The notes: generated from the letters alone by a model not told the origin. A stretch of 64,000 nt of DNA from JAJTGZ01 sp964403525 (GCA_964403525.1 CAYOGE010000016.1:1-64000), one strand, 5' to 3'. Shown: positions 32,676 through 40,996, counted from the stretch's first letter. Translations and numbers: made by a program.

Positions 32676-33992
32676 CTAGCGAACAACCGGTTCAGCCGGG
32701 GAGCCGCCGGTGCCGGCCGGGCCGGACGGTGCGGGCGGTGTGAACGGGCGGAACGGCGTGTAGTCAAGGGAATAGTCAGGGCGCGGGCGGTAGGCGGATT
32801 TGATCCAGTCAACGATCCCTGCTGCGCGTCGATCGTCTGGACCTGTCAGGGGGGCCCGCCAGATGTCCTTTCCATCCTTCATCACGGGAGGGTGGCGGAA
32901 CCGTGAAAGCTCTCGGGGGAGCGCGAGCTGCACGAGCAGGCTCTGCTCGGGCTTTCCCCAGTCGATCAGCGGCTGCCCGGAATCGGTTCGGAAGTTGTTG
33001 AGTATGTAGTAATTTGTATAGAGCGTGATGTCATTGGACGGCCGGTAGGTTGAAAGGACCAGCCGACCGGCCTCGCGTCCGCCGTGGCATTGAGACGTCG
33101 CGCAGCCGCCCATCAGCGTCACGCGCTGAACATCGTCGCGGAAGCGACGCATCGGCTCGGGCTGGTCGACGACCCGCACCTTCTCGTAGTAACTCCGCGC
33201 CCTGAGCCGGAACATGAGCCCGACGGTCTCGAGCGGGTCCTGGCGGAGGATGGCGTCCTTCCCTTCCCGCGATGCAGGAACCAGCGGGCTGCTGGCGTAC
33301 TCCTCGAGCATTCTTGCCGCGGCGTCCCGTGGGAAGATCACGCGCGGATGGGCTGCGAGGTCAACCTCGAAGACCTTTATCAAGGCCACCTGCGCCTCGG
33401 TAAGGAAGGGGAACTCCCGCGGCGTGATCCGGTCATCGCCGGGTGCCGCGGCGGGCTCAGGACGGTCGGCCTCGTCGGGCGCTGCACCGGCGGGCTTCAC
33501 GAGCAGCTCGTAGCGGGTGCGCAGATCGCCCGCGAGCTTCGTGACGCCGAAGTGCTTCGGGTGCTTGGTAAGGAGCAGCTCCGCCTCGGCGAGAGCGAGC
33601 TCGACCTGCTTGCGGTCGGCCAGCCAGCGGATGAGCGTGATGCGCTGGTCGATGTCGGTCTCCGGCGTCGCGGCACGCAGCTCCCGGTAGCGTTCCAGCA
33701 CCGGCGGCAGCGTCCGCACATGGTCGATCCGGTCCGCGGCGAACGTCGCGGGCACGCCGGCGATTTCGATCACGCACTCCCTGTCGTCCTGCTTGACCAG
33801 CAGCCCCTGAAAGACCGACCCGTCCTTGAGGTAGAGGATGATCTCCGGGTTCTCGTCGACCCTGCCAACCTGCGCGGGCGCGCCGGCTGCCGGTTCGGCC
33901 TGCGCCGGTGCCGGGGGAACGGGAGGAGCGGGCTGCGGCTGGGGCGTTGGCTGGGTGAGCGCGAGCGACAGCAGCGAGAGGGCAAGTACCAT
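32676..33992 (-). CDS. Exported protein with a CX4CH cytochrome-like motif
   Basis: A 438-residue protein with a short hydrophobic N-terminus (MVLALSLLSLALTQP) and a proline-rich linker. Residues about 48-90 form a small beta domain (IILYLKDGSVFQGLLVKQDDREC) seen in some planctomycete exported proteins. Residues C297-A-T-S-Q-C302-H303-G-G give a CX4CH motif within MGGCATSQCHGGREAGR. CX2CH is the usual heme c site, but CX4CH sites are known, and planctomycete proteins often carry CxTSxCHG; heme attachment here is possible but not shown. A distal region (RHPPVMKDGKDIWRAPL) could supply the second ligand. It follows fapA (66-base gap) on the same strand. Confidence 0.65.
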   Translation of the reverse strand: MVLALSLLSLALTQPTPQPQPAPPVPPAPAQAEPAAGAPAQVGRVDENPEIILYLKDGSVFQGLLVKQDDRECVIEIAGVPATFAADRIDHVRTLPPVLERYRELRAATPETDIDQRITLIRWLADRKQVELALAEAELLLTKHPKHFGVTKLAGDLRTRYELLVKPAGAAPDEADRPEPAAAPGDDRITPREFPFLTEAQVALIKVFEVDLAAHPRVIFPRDAAARMLEEYASSPLVPASREGKDAILRQDPLETVGLMFRLRARSYYEKVRVVDQPEPMRRFRDDVQRVTLMGGCATSQCHGGREAGRLVLSTYRPSNDITLYTNYYILNNFRTDSGQPLIDWGKPEQSLLVQLALPRELSRFRHPPVMKDGKDIWRAPLTGPDDRRAAGIVDWIKSAYRPRPDYSLDYTPFRPFTPPAPSGPAGTGGSPAEPVVR

Positions 33993-34058
33993 GGGGTATG
34001 GTACATGCGGGGAGCAGCGGGGCGTGGTTCCAAATAATGACGATGGCGGCCGCAGGAC

Positions 34059-35570
34059 TCAGGCCGCCCGAGCCGCGGAATTCGCGCCTGCGGTGAGATC
34101 GATCCGCCGGACCTTTGCGTGCTTTGTCAGGTCACCGTGAGGTGTGCCGTCAAGAGAGCAGAGGCAGGGTACAAAGCCGTCGTCAAGGCGGATGCGGACC
34201 GGGCCGCGCAGTTCGCTGGTGAAATCGATCGTGAAGTTGCCGACGGTCATGAACACTTTGGGGTGGATGCGTCCGTGGACGATGAGATCAACGACCGTTC
34301 GCTCCCTGAGGGTTGCGCGAAGGCGGGCGAGCCGCTCTTCGAGCGGTCGGATCTGCGCCTCCGCCGCGTCGACGCTGCGTTGCAGCGTCGCCATGCGTTC
34401 CACCGTCGAGGGTGCGTGGCGCCCCTTTACGCCACGGAGTTGGTCAAGCGGCTCCAGGTACTTTGCGCGACGGGCCTCGAGGACCGGCATCAGCGCCATC
34501 GCCTCCTTCGCGACCGCGTCCAGCGCGGGGATCGAACCGAGGCGCAGGTCCGTGGCCACCCCCATCTCACTGCCGAGGGAGTTCACGACGACGGCGCCGG
34601 CAACGGCCAGCGCCCCCCCGGCGATGCCGCAGTTTGGACCGTTGAACGCGCGGCCGACGGTGACGCGGCAGTTGACGAGCTCTCGCTCGATCGTGAGGTC
34701 GCGCCCGACGCTCACCGTGACGTTGTTGAGGTACTTCGCCGCGCCGTCTCGGCCGATCTCGAGCGTGCCCTTCTCCTTTGCGGCCATCCCGCCGCGGATC
34801 ACCACGTCGTTTCCGGCCTTGATCGTCGCGGCCTCGATCAGGCCGTCGATGCAGACGTCGCCGCGGGCGATCACTTTGAAGTGGTCCCTGACGCCCCCCT
34901 TGACCGTGACGCTGCCGGGGAACTCGATGTGACCGACGGAAAAATCGATGTCGCCGGGGATCGTGATCGAGTCGGTGATGTGAAGGCCACCCTCCCCCCA
35001 CTCCAGCACGCCCGGGCAGCGGGCGATCAGGCTGCCGTCGTCGCACCGCTTCAGCGTGTCGTCAACCGAGAACGTCAGCGGGGGTGCTTCCTCGGGCGTC
35101 AGGTCGTTGCCAAAGACATCACGGCCGATGACCCCGCCGGCTGGAAAGATGATCGTGCCGACGTGCGCACCAACCTTGACGAAGTTGAACGTCGACCGGG
35201 TGTAGTGATCGACCGATCCAGGCGAACGGCTCGGCTTGACTCCGCTCGCGGCGTCTGCCAGCACCCGCTGAATCTCTTCTGGGTCGTAGCCCGGCTCAAA
35301 CGCGACGTACCCCGGCTTGCCGTGCTGGGGCGGCTGCCCCTTTGCAATCACCAGGCGCGCTGCCGCACCGGGGCAGGCAGCGATCGTCTTCGCGGCGTCG
35401 GTGATCAGTTCGTGATTGTCGGGCGTCAGCTCGAGCTTCAGTCCGCTGGCGAGGGCGATGATCGCGTCGCGGTCCAGCGGCGCGGCACCGGCAGGAACAA
35501 CAAGCTCGGCCTCCAGTGCATCCTCTGAGACTTCGATCCGCGCCTGATTGGGTTCGTGTTCGTTGGGCAT
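34059..35570 (-). CDS. FapA family protein (DUF342, polymer-forming beta-helix type)
   Basis: A 503-residue cytoplasmic protein. After a variable N-terminal domain it has the FapA core: HVGTIIFPAGGVIGRDVFG, then repeated short beta strands (GDIDFSVGHIEFPGSVTVKGGVRDHF, GDVCIDGLIEAATIKAGNDVVIRGGM) that give a right-handed beta helix, and a helical part near 370-430 (EARRAKYLEPLDQLRGVKGRHA) before the C-terminal strands. FapA proteins are flagellar- and motility-associated, often next to regulators; their exact activity is unsettled. The ATG at 35570 gives the typical beginning, while a GTG at 35627 would add 19 residues. It is in the same row as cheY and cheR. Confidence 0.85.
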   Translation of the reverse strand: MPNEHEPNQARIEVSEDALEAELVVPAGAAPLDRDAIIALASGLKLELTPDNHELITDAAKTIAACPGAAARLVIAKGQPPQHGKPGYVAFEPGYDPEEIQRVLADAASGVKPSRSPGSVDHYTRSTFNFVKVGAHVGTIIFPAGGVIGRDVFGNDLTPEEAPPLTFSVDDTLKRCDDGSLIARCPGVLEWGEGGLHITDSITIPGDIDFSVGHIEFPGSVTVKGGVRDHFKVIARGDVCIDGLIEAATIKAGNDVVIRGGMAAKEKGTLEIGRDGAAKYLNNVTVSVGRDLTIERELVNCRVTVGRAFNGPNCGIAGGALAVAGAVVVNSLGSEMGVATDLRLGSIPALDAVAKEAMALMPVLEARRAKYLEPLDQLRGVKGRHAPSTVERMATLQRSVDAAEAQIRPLEERLARLRATLRERTVVDLIVHGRIHPKVFMTVGNFTIDFTSELRGPVRIRLDDGFVPCLCSLDGTPHGDLTKHAKVRRIDLTAGANSAARAA

Positions 35571-35690
35571 TGCCGCGCGCTCGACAGTGCCTCTATCGGA
35601 ACGTTCAGCATGCGGCTGCTCACCCACCTAGGGGTGATTGTGCAGCGGATCGGTTGCTGTTGGGTGTACGGACGCGGTCTCGGCGCTGTA

Positions 35691-36080
35691 TCAAGCCGCG
35701 TGCAGCGCTGGGCGTGCTGTCCGGCGGGCCATCGTCTCCGTGATCCGCTGGTTCAGCAGGTCGGGTGTGAAGGGCTTGACGAGGTAGTTGCTGACCCCGG
35801 CCTTGATCGCCTCAACCACGCGCGACTTCTCACTCTCAGAGGCCACCATGATCACGGGCGTGTGCTTATCGGTCATGCGGAACGCGCGGACGAATGCGAG
35901 CCCGTCCATCTTCGGCATGTTCGAGTCGACCAGGATCAGGTCAGGCTGAAAGGCGATCGCCTTGCTCAGGCCGTCCTGGCCGTCGGCGGCCTCTTCAATC
36001 TCGGCGGGCCCAAGCTGAGCGAGCACGCCCCGCTGGATGCCGCGCATGGTCTTGCTGTCGTCGATGAGTAGAACTCGCAT
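35691..36080 (-). CDS. CheY-like single-domain response regulator
   Basis: A 129-residue receiver domain. Acidic pocket D7-D8, phosphorylation site D52 in LILVDSNMPKMDG and K102 in LVKPF are all present. The usual threonine or serine after strand 4 (T87 of E. coli CheY) aligns with A80 in MVASESE, the serine being one position later. No output domain follows; the extra 15-residue tail is alanine- and arginine-rich. It is 33 bases downstream of cheR and 120 upstream of fapA, so the three probably form one regulatory transcript. A chemotaxis or surface-motility role is likely, though no CheA or receptor gene is here. Confidence 0.9.
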   Translation of the reverse strand: MRVLLIDDSKTMRGIQRGVLAQLGPAEIEEAADGQDGLSKAIAFQPDLILVDSNMPKMDGLAFVRAFRMTDKHTPVIMVASESEKSRVVEAIKAGVSNYLVKPFTPDLLNQRITETMARRTARPALHAA

Positions 36081-36113
36081 GGGTCGTCCTTGTACGTACG
36101 GGCGGGTTTTCGG

Positions 36114-37022
36114 TCAGGCGAGGCGCAGGGGTTTCGCGGCGTTTGCAGCACGCGGCGCAGGCTCCGTTGATTGAGGTGCCGCGACGTAAAGGCGAGCGGC
36201 GCCTTCTCCACGCGCAGCCAGGGGCAGGCCCTTGGTCTCCAGCGCGTCGGCCGCGCCGAGGGCGATCCATCCGCCGGGGTTGAGCTGGTCGGCGAACATC
36301 GCGGCGACGCGGGCCTTCATCGCATCGTCGAAGTAGATCATCGCGTTGCGGCAGACGATCGCGTCCCACGTGCCGTAGCGCTTGGCGCCGAGGCGGTCCT
36401 TGAGGTTGTGGTTGTCGAAGCTGACCAGCGACTGCACCAGCGCGTCGGGCCGCCAGTAGGGGCCGTCCTGGCGGAAGTAGCGCTCCCGCACGGCCGGGTC
36501 GATGGCGCGGACCGAGTCGTCGGTGTAGCGGCCCTCCTGCGCCGCGGCGAGCGACTTGGCGCTCACGTCCGTGCCCAGGATCTCGACGCGCCAATCGGGC
36601 AGGCGCTCGCCCAGCGCCTGGTGCACGATCACCGCGAGGGTGTAGGCCTCTTCGCCCGTGCTGCACGCGGCCGACCAGATGCGAAGCGAACGGTCGCGGC
36701 GCTTCGACTCGATCAGCGCTGGGAGGGCGGTCGTGCGCAGGAAGTCGAGCTGGGCCGGGTCGCGGAAGAACGAGGTGTGCCCGACCGTCACGCGGCTGAG
36801 CATCTCCTGAACTTCCTGCTCGCGCTGCGGCGCGATCGTCAGGTACTGCACGTACTGGTCGAACGACTCAAGGCCGAGCTCGCTCACCCGGCGCGACAGC
36901 CGGGACTCGAGGATCGACTTCCGGCTGTCGGGGAAGTGAACACCCACGTGCGCATAGATGATCGCGCGGAGGGCGTCGAACTGCTCTTGGCGAAGAACGG
37001 TTTGGGCGCTGAATTGGCTCAT
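36114..37022 (-). CDS. cheR: CheR-type chemoreceptor glutamate methyltransferase
   Basis: A 302-residue protein with the N-terminal CheR helical domain (residues about 10-70) and the C-terminal SAM-dependent domain: HTSFFRDPAQLDFL, WSAACSTGEEAYTLA (SAM site), ILGTDVSAKSLAAAQEGRY, RYFRQDGPYWRP, and CRNAMIYFDDAMK. All are family hallmarks. No beta-subdomain or PAS fusion is seen. It methylates glutamates of chemoreceptors or, in alternative systems, other partners. The ATG at 37022 was chosen because longer frames read into a region without coding character. No receptor or CheB gene is in the window. Confidence 0.93.
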   Translation of the reverse strand: MSQFSAQTVLRQEQFDALRAIIYAHVGVHFPDSRKSILESRLSRRVSELGLESFDQYVQYLTIAPQREQEVQEMLSRVTVGHTSFFRDPAQLDFLRTTALPALIESKRRDRSLRIWSAACSTGEEAYTLAVIVHQALGERLPDWRVEILGTDVSAKSLAAAQEGRYTDDSVRAIDPAVRERYFRQDGPYWRPDALVQSLVSFDNHNLKDRLGAKRYGTWDAIVCRNAMIYFDDAMKARVAAMFADQLNPGGWIALGAADALETKGLPLAARGEGAARLYVAAPQSTEPAPRAANAAKPLRLA

Positions 37023-37287
37023 AACGGATCCGTCGGGCCCCAGGTGGAGGTAGGAACCCCCACTGCATCGGCGACCCGGCGGCACGACTTCACGCCGCAA
37101 CCCTTGTGTAACCCCCAGGCGGACGCGCCGCGGTGACGAGTGCAGCGGGCCTTCCGCCGGCGGCGTGCGCGTGGAGGCGTCGCTTTGCGGCAGTACGCGT
37201 CGGCTGAATCTGTCACAAAGTTGCGCCCGCGGCGGCACACACGCCACTCGCTGAGGGCGGGCCGCGCACGTGTGCGCAGGTCTGAAA

Positions 37288-37371
37288 TGCCCGGGAGAGG
37301 ACTTGAACCTCCATGCCCTTGCGGGCGCTACCACCTCAAGGTAGTGCGTCTGCCAATTTCGCCACCCGGGC
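37288..37371 (-). tRNA. tRNA-Leu (anticodon GAG)
   Basis: Reading the minus strand, the acceptor arms GCCCGGG and CCCGGGC (7 bp) close an 84-base tRNA with discriminator A. The anticodon arm CTACC-TTGAGGT-GGTAG gives anticodon GAG for CTC/CTT leucine codons. A long variable arm (GCGCCCGCAAGGGC) and T arm with GGTTCAAGTCC mark a class II leucine tRNA. CCA is not encoded. Confidence 0.95.
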
Positions 37372-37511
37372 GGGTTGCGGGAGGGAGGGTAGATCGGTTC
37401 CTGTCCGGAGTCGACCGCGGTTGAAACATCGCCACCGTCGGGCGCAGTGCCCCCGGCACGGGGCTGGACCCTGCCCCCCGGTTGCTAGCATCAACGATGG
37501 AGGCCGCCGTC

Positions 37512-37985
37512 ATGGGAAGCGTTCAGAACGGGCTCGAAGTGATCGCCAAGGGGGCACGGGAGGCCCGCGTCTTTGGCCCGGTGTCAGTCTCGGCCGGCCT
37601 GGTGGCCTGCGCAGCCGCCACCGCGGCCGACCCCGCCGAGTACCGTGTGAGCGTCGAGGGCGACCGCGTGTGGGTCAGCCTCGTTACAGCCGCTCGCTAC
37701 CTCAGCCAGTCGATCGAGCAGACGCTGGTGCACTCGGGCGACAAGGCGGGCGACCTGCTCCGCGACGAGCTGATCGACTTCGGGCTGCTCCTGTCGCACG
37801 ACGACCCGATGCCGATCGTCGAGCACTTCCGCTCGCCCCCGCCGGAAAAGCTCTACACCTTCCGCACGCCGCTGGCGCTCAAGCCCGGCGACCTGGCGTC
37901 GGCGCCGGCCCAGGAGGTGGCGCTCAAGTCGCTCCTGGCCTACCGGGCCACGTTCGATGAACTCGGCGGCATGAAGGGGGAGTAA
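37512..37985 (+). CDS. Hypothetical protein
   Basis: A 157-residue soluble protein without recognised family. It carries GLEVIAKGAREARVFGPVSVSAGLVACAAATAADPAEYRVSVEGDRVWVSLVTAARYLSQSIEQTLVHSGD and then a region with PIVEHFRSPPPEKLYTFRTPLALKPGD. No signal peptide, membrane helix or known motif is visible. GGAGG eight bases before the ATG at 37512 supports this start over the ones at 37482 and 37497. It lies 39 bases upstream of the glycosyltransferase and may be cotranscribed, but nothing shows a functional link. Confidence 0.7.
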   Translation: MGSVQNGLEVIAKGAREARVFGPVSVSAGLVACAAATAADPAEYRVSVEGDRVWVSLVTAARYLSQSIEQTLVHSGDKAGDLLRDELIDFGLLLSHDDPMPIVEHFRSPPPEKLYTFRTPLALKPGDLASAPAQEVALKSLLAYRATFDELGGMKGE

Positions 37986-38024
37986 CCAGCCGCGCCGCCG
38001 GTGCCCGGCGACTATCCTGCACGC

Positions 38025-39485
38025 ATGCGGATCGTCATGCTCGGTTGGGAGTTTCCGCCGTACATCTCCGGCGGGCTGGGAACGGCCTGCGAGGGGCTGA
38101 CGCGCGCCCTCGACCAGCAGGGGCACCGCATCCTCTTCGTCCTGCCGCGCTCGGTTGACCGTTCCACGGCTTCGCACGTCACGCTGGTGGCGCCCGGTTC
38201 TCCCGCGGGCGTGCCGGCGGAGCGCACGACCATCACCGGCGTGGACGCCGGGCTCGGGCCAAGCGCGGTCGACGCGACGGCCTCCACGCCCTTCTCCCAC
38301 ACGCGCCTGGTCGGTGTGCCCGCCAGCTTCGCAAGCCCCTACAGCGGCGGCGGTGCCGTCGGCCAGAGCCGGGCGGGCACCCAGAGCTTCGTGCGCATGC
38401 CCGACGGCTCGCCGATCCCCGCGGACCTGTCGGCGGAAGAGGTCGCCGCGATCTGGATGACCGGGGCCGAGAGCGCCGCGGCGAGCAGACCTCAGCAGGC
38501 CGGCAACCACGCGGGCGTCGGCACAACCGGCGCGGGCTCGATGTACCGCGGCGACCTCATCGCCGAGGCCGAGCGCTACGCGCGCCTGGTCGTCGCCCTC
38601 ACGCGCGGCGAGCAGTTCGACGTCATCCACGCCCACGACTGGCTCACCTACCCCGCCGGCATCGCGCTGGCACGCGTCAGCGGCAAGCCGCTGGTGGTCC
38701 ACATCCACTCCACCGAGTTTGACCGCACCGGCGAGACCGGCCTCAACCAGCGCATCTACGACATCGAGCGCCGCGGCATGATGTCGGCCATCCGCGTCAT
38801 CGCCGTCTCCGAGCTCACCCGCAGCATCTGCGCCCGGCGCTACGGCGTCCCCGCCGACAAGATCGACGTGGTCTACAACGGCATCAGCGACAGCCGCCTG
38901 CAGCCCGGCCCGGCCGACACCATCCGCAGCAAGGACAAGATCGTCCTCTTCCTGGGGCGCATCACGATGCAGAAGGGGCCGGAGTACTTCATCGCCGCGG
39001 CCAAGCGCGTGCTGGAGAAAGTGCCCGACGTCAAGTTCATCATGGCCGGCGCGGGCGACATGGAGGTCCGCATGATCGAGCTCGCCGCCGAGCTCGGCAT
39101 CGGCCACCGCGTCCTCTTCACCGGCTTCCTCCGCGGCAACGACGTCGAACGGATCTACCGCATGGCCGACTGCTACGTCATGCCCAGCGTGAGCGAGCCA
39201 TTCGGCATCGCGCCCCTGGAGGCGATGCGTGCGGACGTGCCGGTGATCATCTCCAAGCAGAGCGGCGTGAGCGAGGTGCTCACCCACGCGCTGAAGGTTG
39301 ACTTCTGGGACACCGACGAGATCGCCAACAAGATCGTCGCGGTGCTCAAGTACCCCCCGCTGGGCCAGACCCTCCGCGAGCACGGCAGCTTCGAGCTGCG
39401 CCGCCTCACTTGGGAGGGCGCCGCCGAGGCGTGCGTCAAGACCTACGGCCGCGCACAGATGGACCTTGGCGCATTGGTCGGATAA
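38025..39485 (+). CDS. Glycosyltransferase, glycogen-synthase-like (GT-B fold)
   Basis: A 486-residue GT-B enzyme. The N-terminus MRIVMLGWEFPPYISGGLGTACEGLTRAL has the glycine-rich acceptor loop of starch/glycogen synthase-like enzymes. A low-complexity insertion fills about residues 60-170, then HAHDWLTYPAGIALARVSGKPLVVHIHSTEFDR and the C-terminal lobe with LFLGRITMQKGPEYFIAAAKRVLEK and PSVSEPFGIAPLEAMRADVPVI, the EX7E-type nucleotide-sugar site. Members are annotated as glycogen synthase or GT4 enzymes; an alpha-glucan role is plausible because an alpha-glucan operon lies about 12 kb downstream. Substrate is not certain. The start at 38025 fits the family; a GTG at 38001 would add eight residues. 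Confidence 0.85.
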   Translation: MRIVMLGWEFPPYISGGLGTACEGLTRALDQQGHRILFVLPRSVDRSTASHVTLVAPGSPAGVPAERTTITGVDAGLGPSAVDATASTPFSHTRLVGVPASFASPYSGGGAVGQSRAGTQSFVRMPDGSPIPADLSAEEVAAIWMTGAESAAASRPQQAGNHAGVGTTGAGSMYRGDLIAEAERYARLVVALTRGEQFDVIHAHDWLTYPAGIALARVSGKPLVVHIHSTEFDRTGETGLNQRIYDIERRGMMSAIRVIAVSELTRSICARRYGVPADKIDVVYNGISDSRLQPGPADTIRSKDKIVLFLGRITMQKGPEYFIAAAKRVLEKVPDVKFIMAGAGDMEVRMIELAAELGIGHRVLFTGFLRGNDVERIYRMADCYVMPSVSEPFGIAPLEAMRADVPVIISKQSGVSEVLTHALKVDFWDTDEIANKIVAVLKYPPLGQTLREHGSFELRRLTWEGAAEACVKTYGRAQMDLGALVG

Positions 39486-39778
39486 GCGCCTTGTGCGCAA
39501 GCACAGGGGTGCGAACACTCAATCCCAAGACAAGCCGCGGATCAACGCGGATGCGCGCGGATCAAGGCCGTTCACCACAGATCCGTGCGGAACGCAGCGA
39601 AGCGGAGTGGAGCCGGAAGGCCAGTCGCCGGGCAGGTTAAAAACCTGCCCCACGGCACAGAGGAACAGAGCAGAACGAGGCCGAGAGAAGACAGTGTCTG
39701 AAGAAGACTCCAGAGCCCCGGGCGCAAAGCCGGGGCTCTTCTCATTGTCTTTCTCTGTGCCTCTGTGGTGAAAACGTC
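39486..39778. repeat. Repeat-rich 293-bp intergenic region between convergent genes
   Basis: No gene is seen. The stretch holds a variant of the 13.6-kb palindrome (CCTTGTGC-GCAA-GCACAGGG, 39489-39508), a block GCGGATCAACGCGGATGCGCG with internal repetition (about 39538-39560), the palindrome CAGGTTAAAAACCTG (39631-39645), and the complementary pair ACAGAGGAACAGAG (39657-39671) and CTCTGTGCCTCTGT. It appears to be a mosaic of small dispersed repeats. Confidence 0.6.
39712..39739. terminator. Hairpin between convergent genes, probable bidirectional terminator
   Basis: AGAGCCCCGG (39712-39721) and CCGGGGCTCT (39730-39739) form a perfect 10-bp stem with an 8-base loop. TCTCATTGTCTTTCTC follows on the plus strand. 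It lies between the glycosyltransferase stop and the rodA stop, so it may stop both transcripts. Confidence 0.6.
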
Positions 39779-40996
39779 TTAGTCGTTGAACTCAAACGTC
39801 GGCCGCGCCAGCAGCGCCTGGGGGCGCACCGCCACCGAGTAGGCCAGGCCCGTCATCAGCCAGACCGTGAGCATGCTGCTGCCGCCGTAACTGACAAACG
39901 GCAGCGTGACGCCGACGATCGGCAGCACGCCCGCGACCATCCCCGTGTTGAGCAGCGCCTGCGCGCCGACCATGCTCGCAAAGCCCACACAGATGAGCCG
40001 GCCGAAGGGGTCGCGCGTCAGCGCCGCGGTGGCAATGATCGCCGCCACCCACAGCCCGAGTGTGGCGAAGAGCGCGAGCGCGCCCAGCAGGCCCGTGCGG
40101 CAGGCCCAGACGGCCAGGATCATGTCGTTGTGCCGCTCGGGGAGCGAGGCGTAGTAGACCAGCGCCCGCGTCTTGGCGTCGGTGTTGCCCGTTGTGCGCC
40201 CGGCGCCGATGAGGCTGATGGCCGTGACGCTCTGGTAGTTCACGTCGTCGTTGCGCGACTTGTCGCCGGTGAGCTGGCGGTAGAGCCCGACGATGCGCTC
40301 CTTCTGGTACGGCCGCAGCAGCGGGTAGCTGGCGGGGACGGCGAGGGTGCCGGCGAGGACGATCAGCGCCAGGTGCTTGAAGCGCATCCCCGCGGTGACC
40401 AGCACCGCCAGCAGCGTGGGGATGAACAGCAGCACCGAGCCCAGGTCGGGCTGGAGCATGATCAGCGCGATGGGGATGAACGTGATGACCGCCGGGCGGA
40501 TGAGCCCGACCAGCTCGCGGTGCTCACGCCGGTAGCGCAGGTAGTCGGCCGTCACCATGATCCAGGCGATCTTGACCAGTTCCGTCGGCTGCAGGTCCAC
40601 CGGCCCAAGGTCGATCCACGCCCGCACGCCGTTGCGCGGGCGCACGATGCTGGCGGGGATAAACGGCAGCACCAGCAGCAGCAGCAGGCCCAGCGACACC
40701 GCGAAGATCCCCCACGCGAAGAGGCGGATGCGCCGGTAGTCGGGCAGCGCCACCACCAGCGCCGCGACCATCCCCACGGCGACGAAGACCGCCTGCTTGA
40801 CGGCCCGCTCGGTGAGCCCCAGCGGTCCGGGGCCCGCGGCCATGCCCGAACCCAGGTCGATGGCGTAGATGCCCGCCAGCGACAGGAGCACCGCGGCGAC
40901 GACCGCGAGCAGCGCCGGGTTGAACGGGCGCGAGCGGCGGCCGAACACGCTGTCGAACAGGCCCGGCTCGCCCCTGCTGCGCAAGCGGAACGCCAT
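39779..40996 (-). CDS. rodA: Rod-shape-determining peptidoglycan glycosyltransferase RodA (SEDS family)
   Basis: RodA polymerises glycan strands for lateral wall growth together with PBP2. The 405-residue protein has about ten membrane helices and SEDS landmarks: NGVRAWIDLGPVDLQPTELVKIAWIM, LQPDLGSVLLFIPTLLAVL, the external YQKERI loop and the C-terminal INTGMVAGVLPIVGVTLPFVSYGGSSML stretch. The conserved aspartate of the polymerase site lies in the large loop preceding helix eight (DAKTRALVYYASLPERHNDMILAV). Its start lies directly at the PBP2 stop, so the two are coupled. It may be FtsW-like in sequence terms, but pairing with PBP2 favours RodA. Confidence 0.92.
   Translation of the reverse strand: MAFRLRSRGEPGLFDSVFGRRSRPFNPALLAVVAAVLLSLAGIYAIDLGSGMAAGPGPLGLTERAVKQAVFVAVGMVAALVVALPDYRRIRLFAWGIFAVSLGLLLLLVLPFIPASIVRPRNGVRAWIDLGPVDLQPTELVKIAWIMVTADYLRYRREHRELVGLIRPAVITFIPIALIMLQPDLGSVLLFIPTLLAVLVTAGMRFKHLALIVLAGTLAVPASYPLLRPYQKERIVGLYRQLTGDKSRNDDVNYQSVTAISLIGAGRTTGNTDAKTRALVYYASLPERHNDMILAVWACRTGLLGALALFATLGLWVAAIIATAALTRDPFGRLICVGFASMVGAQALLNTGMVAGVLPIVGVTLPFVSYGGSSMLTVWLMTGLAYSVAVRPQALLARPTFEFND

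Noticed and set aside
34059..35627. GTG start 19 codons upstream for the FapA-like gene
   Set aside because: The extra residues are not typical for the family and no clear ribosome site precedes it, so ATG 35570 is used, although neither start has a strong site.
37023..37287. N-terminal extension of CheR up to 37334
   Set aside because: The added stretch is R/P/S-rich, overlaps the tRNA-Leu gene, and has no similarity to CheR.
37584..39518. Long minus-strand frame opposite the glycosyltransferase
   Set aside because: The translation is a valine/glycine/aspartate-rich antisense pattern without family motifs, while the plus strand carries a clear GT-B enzyme.
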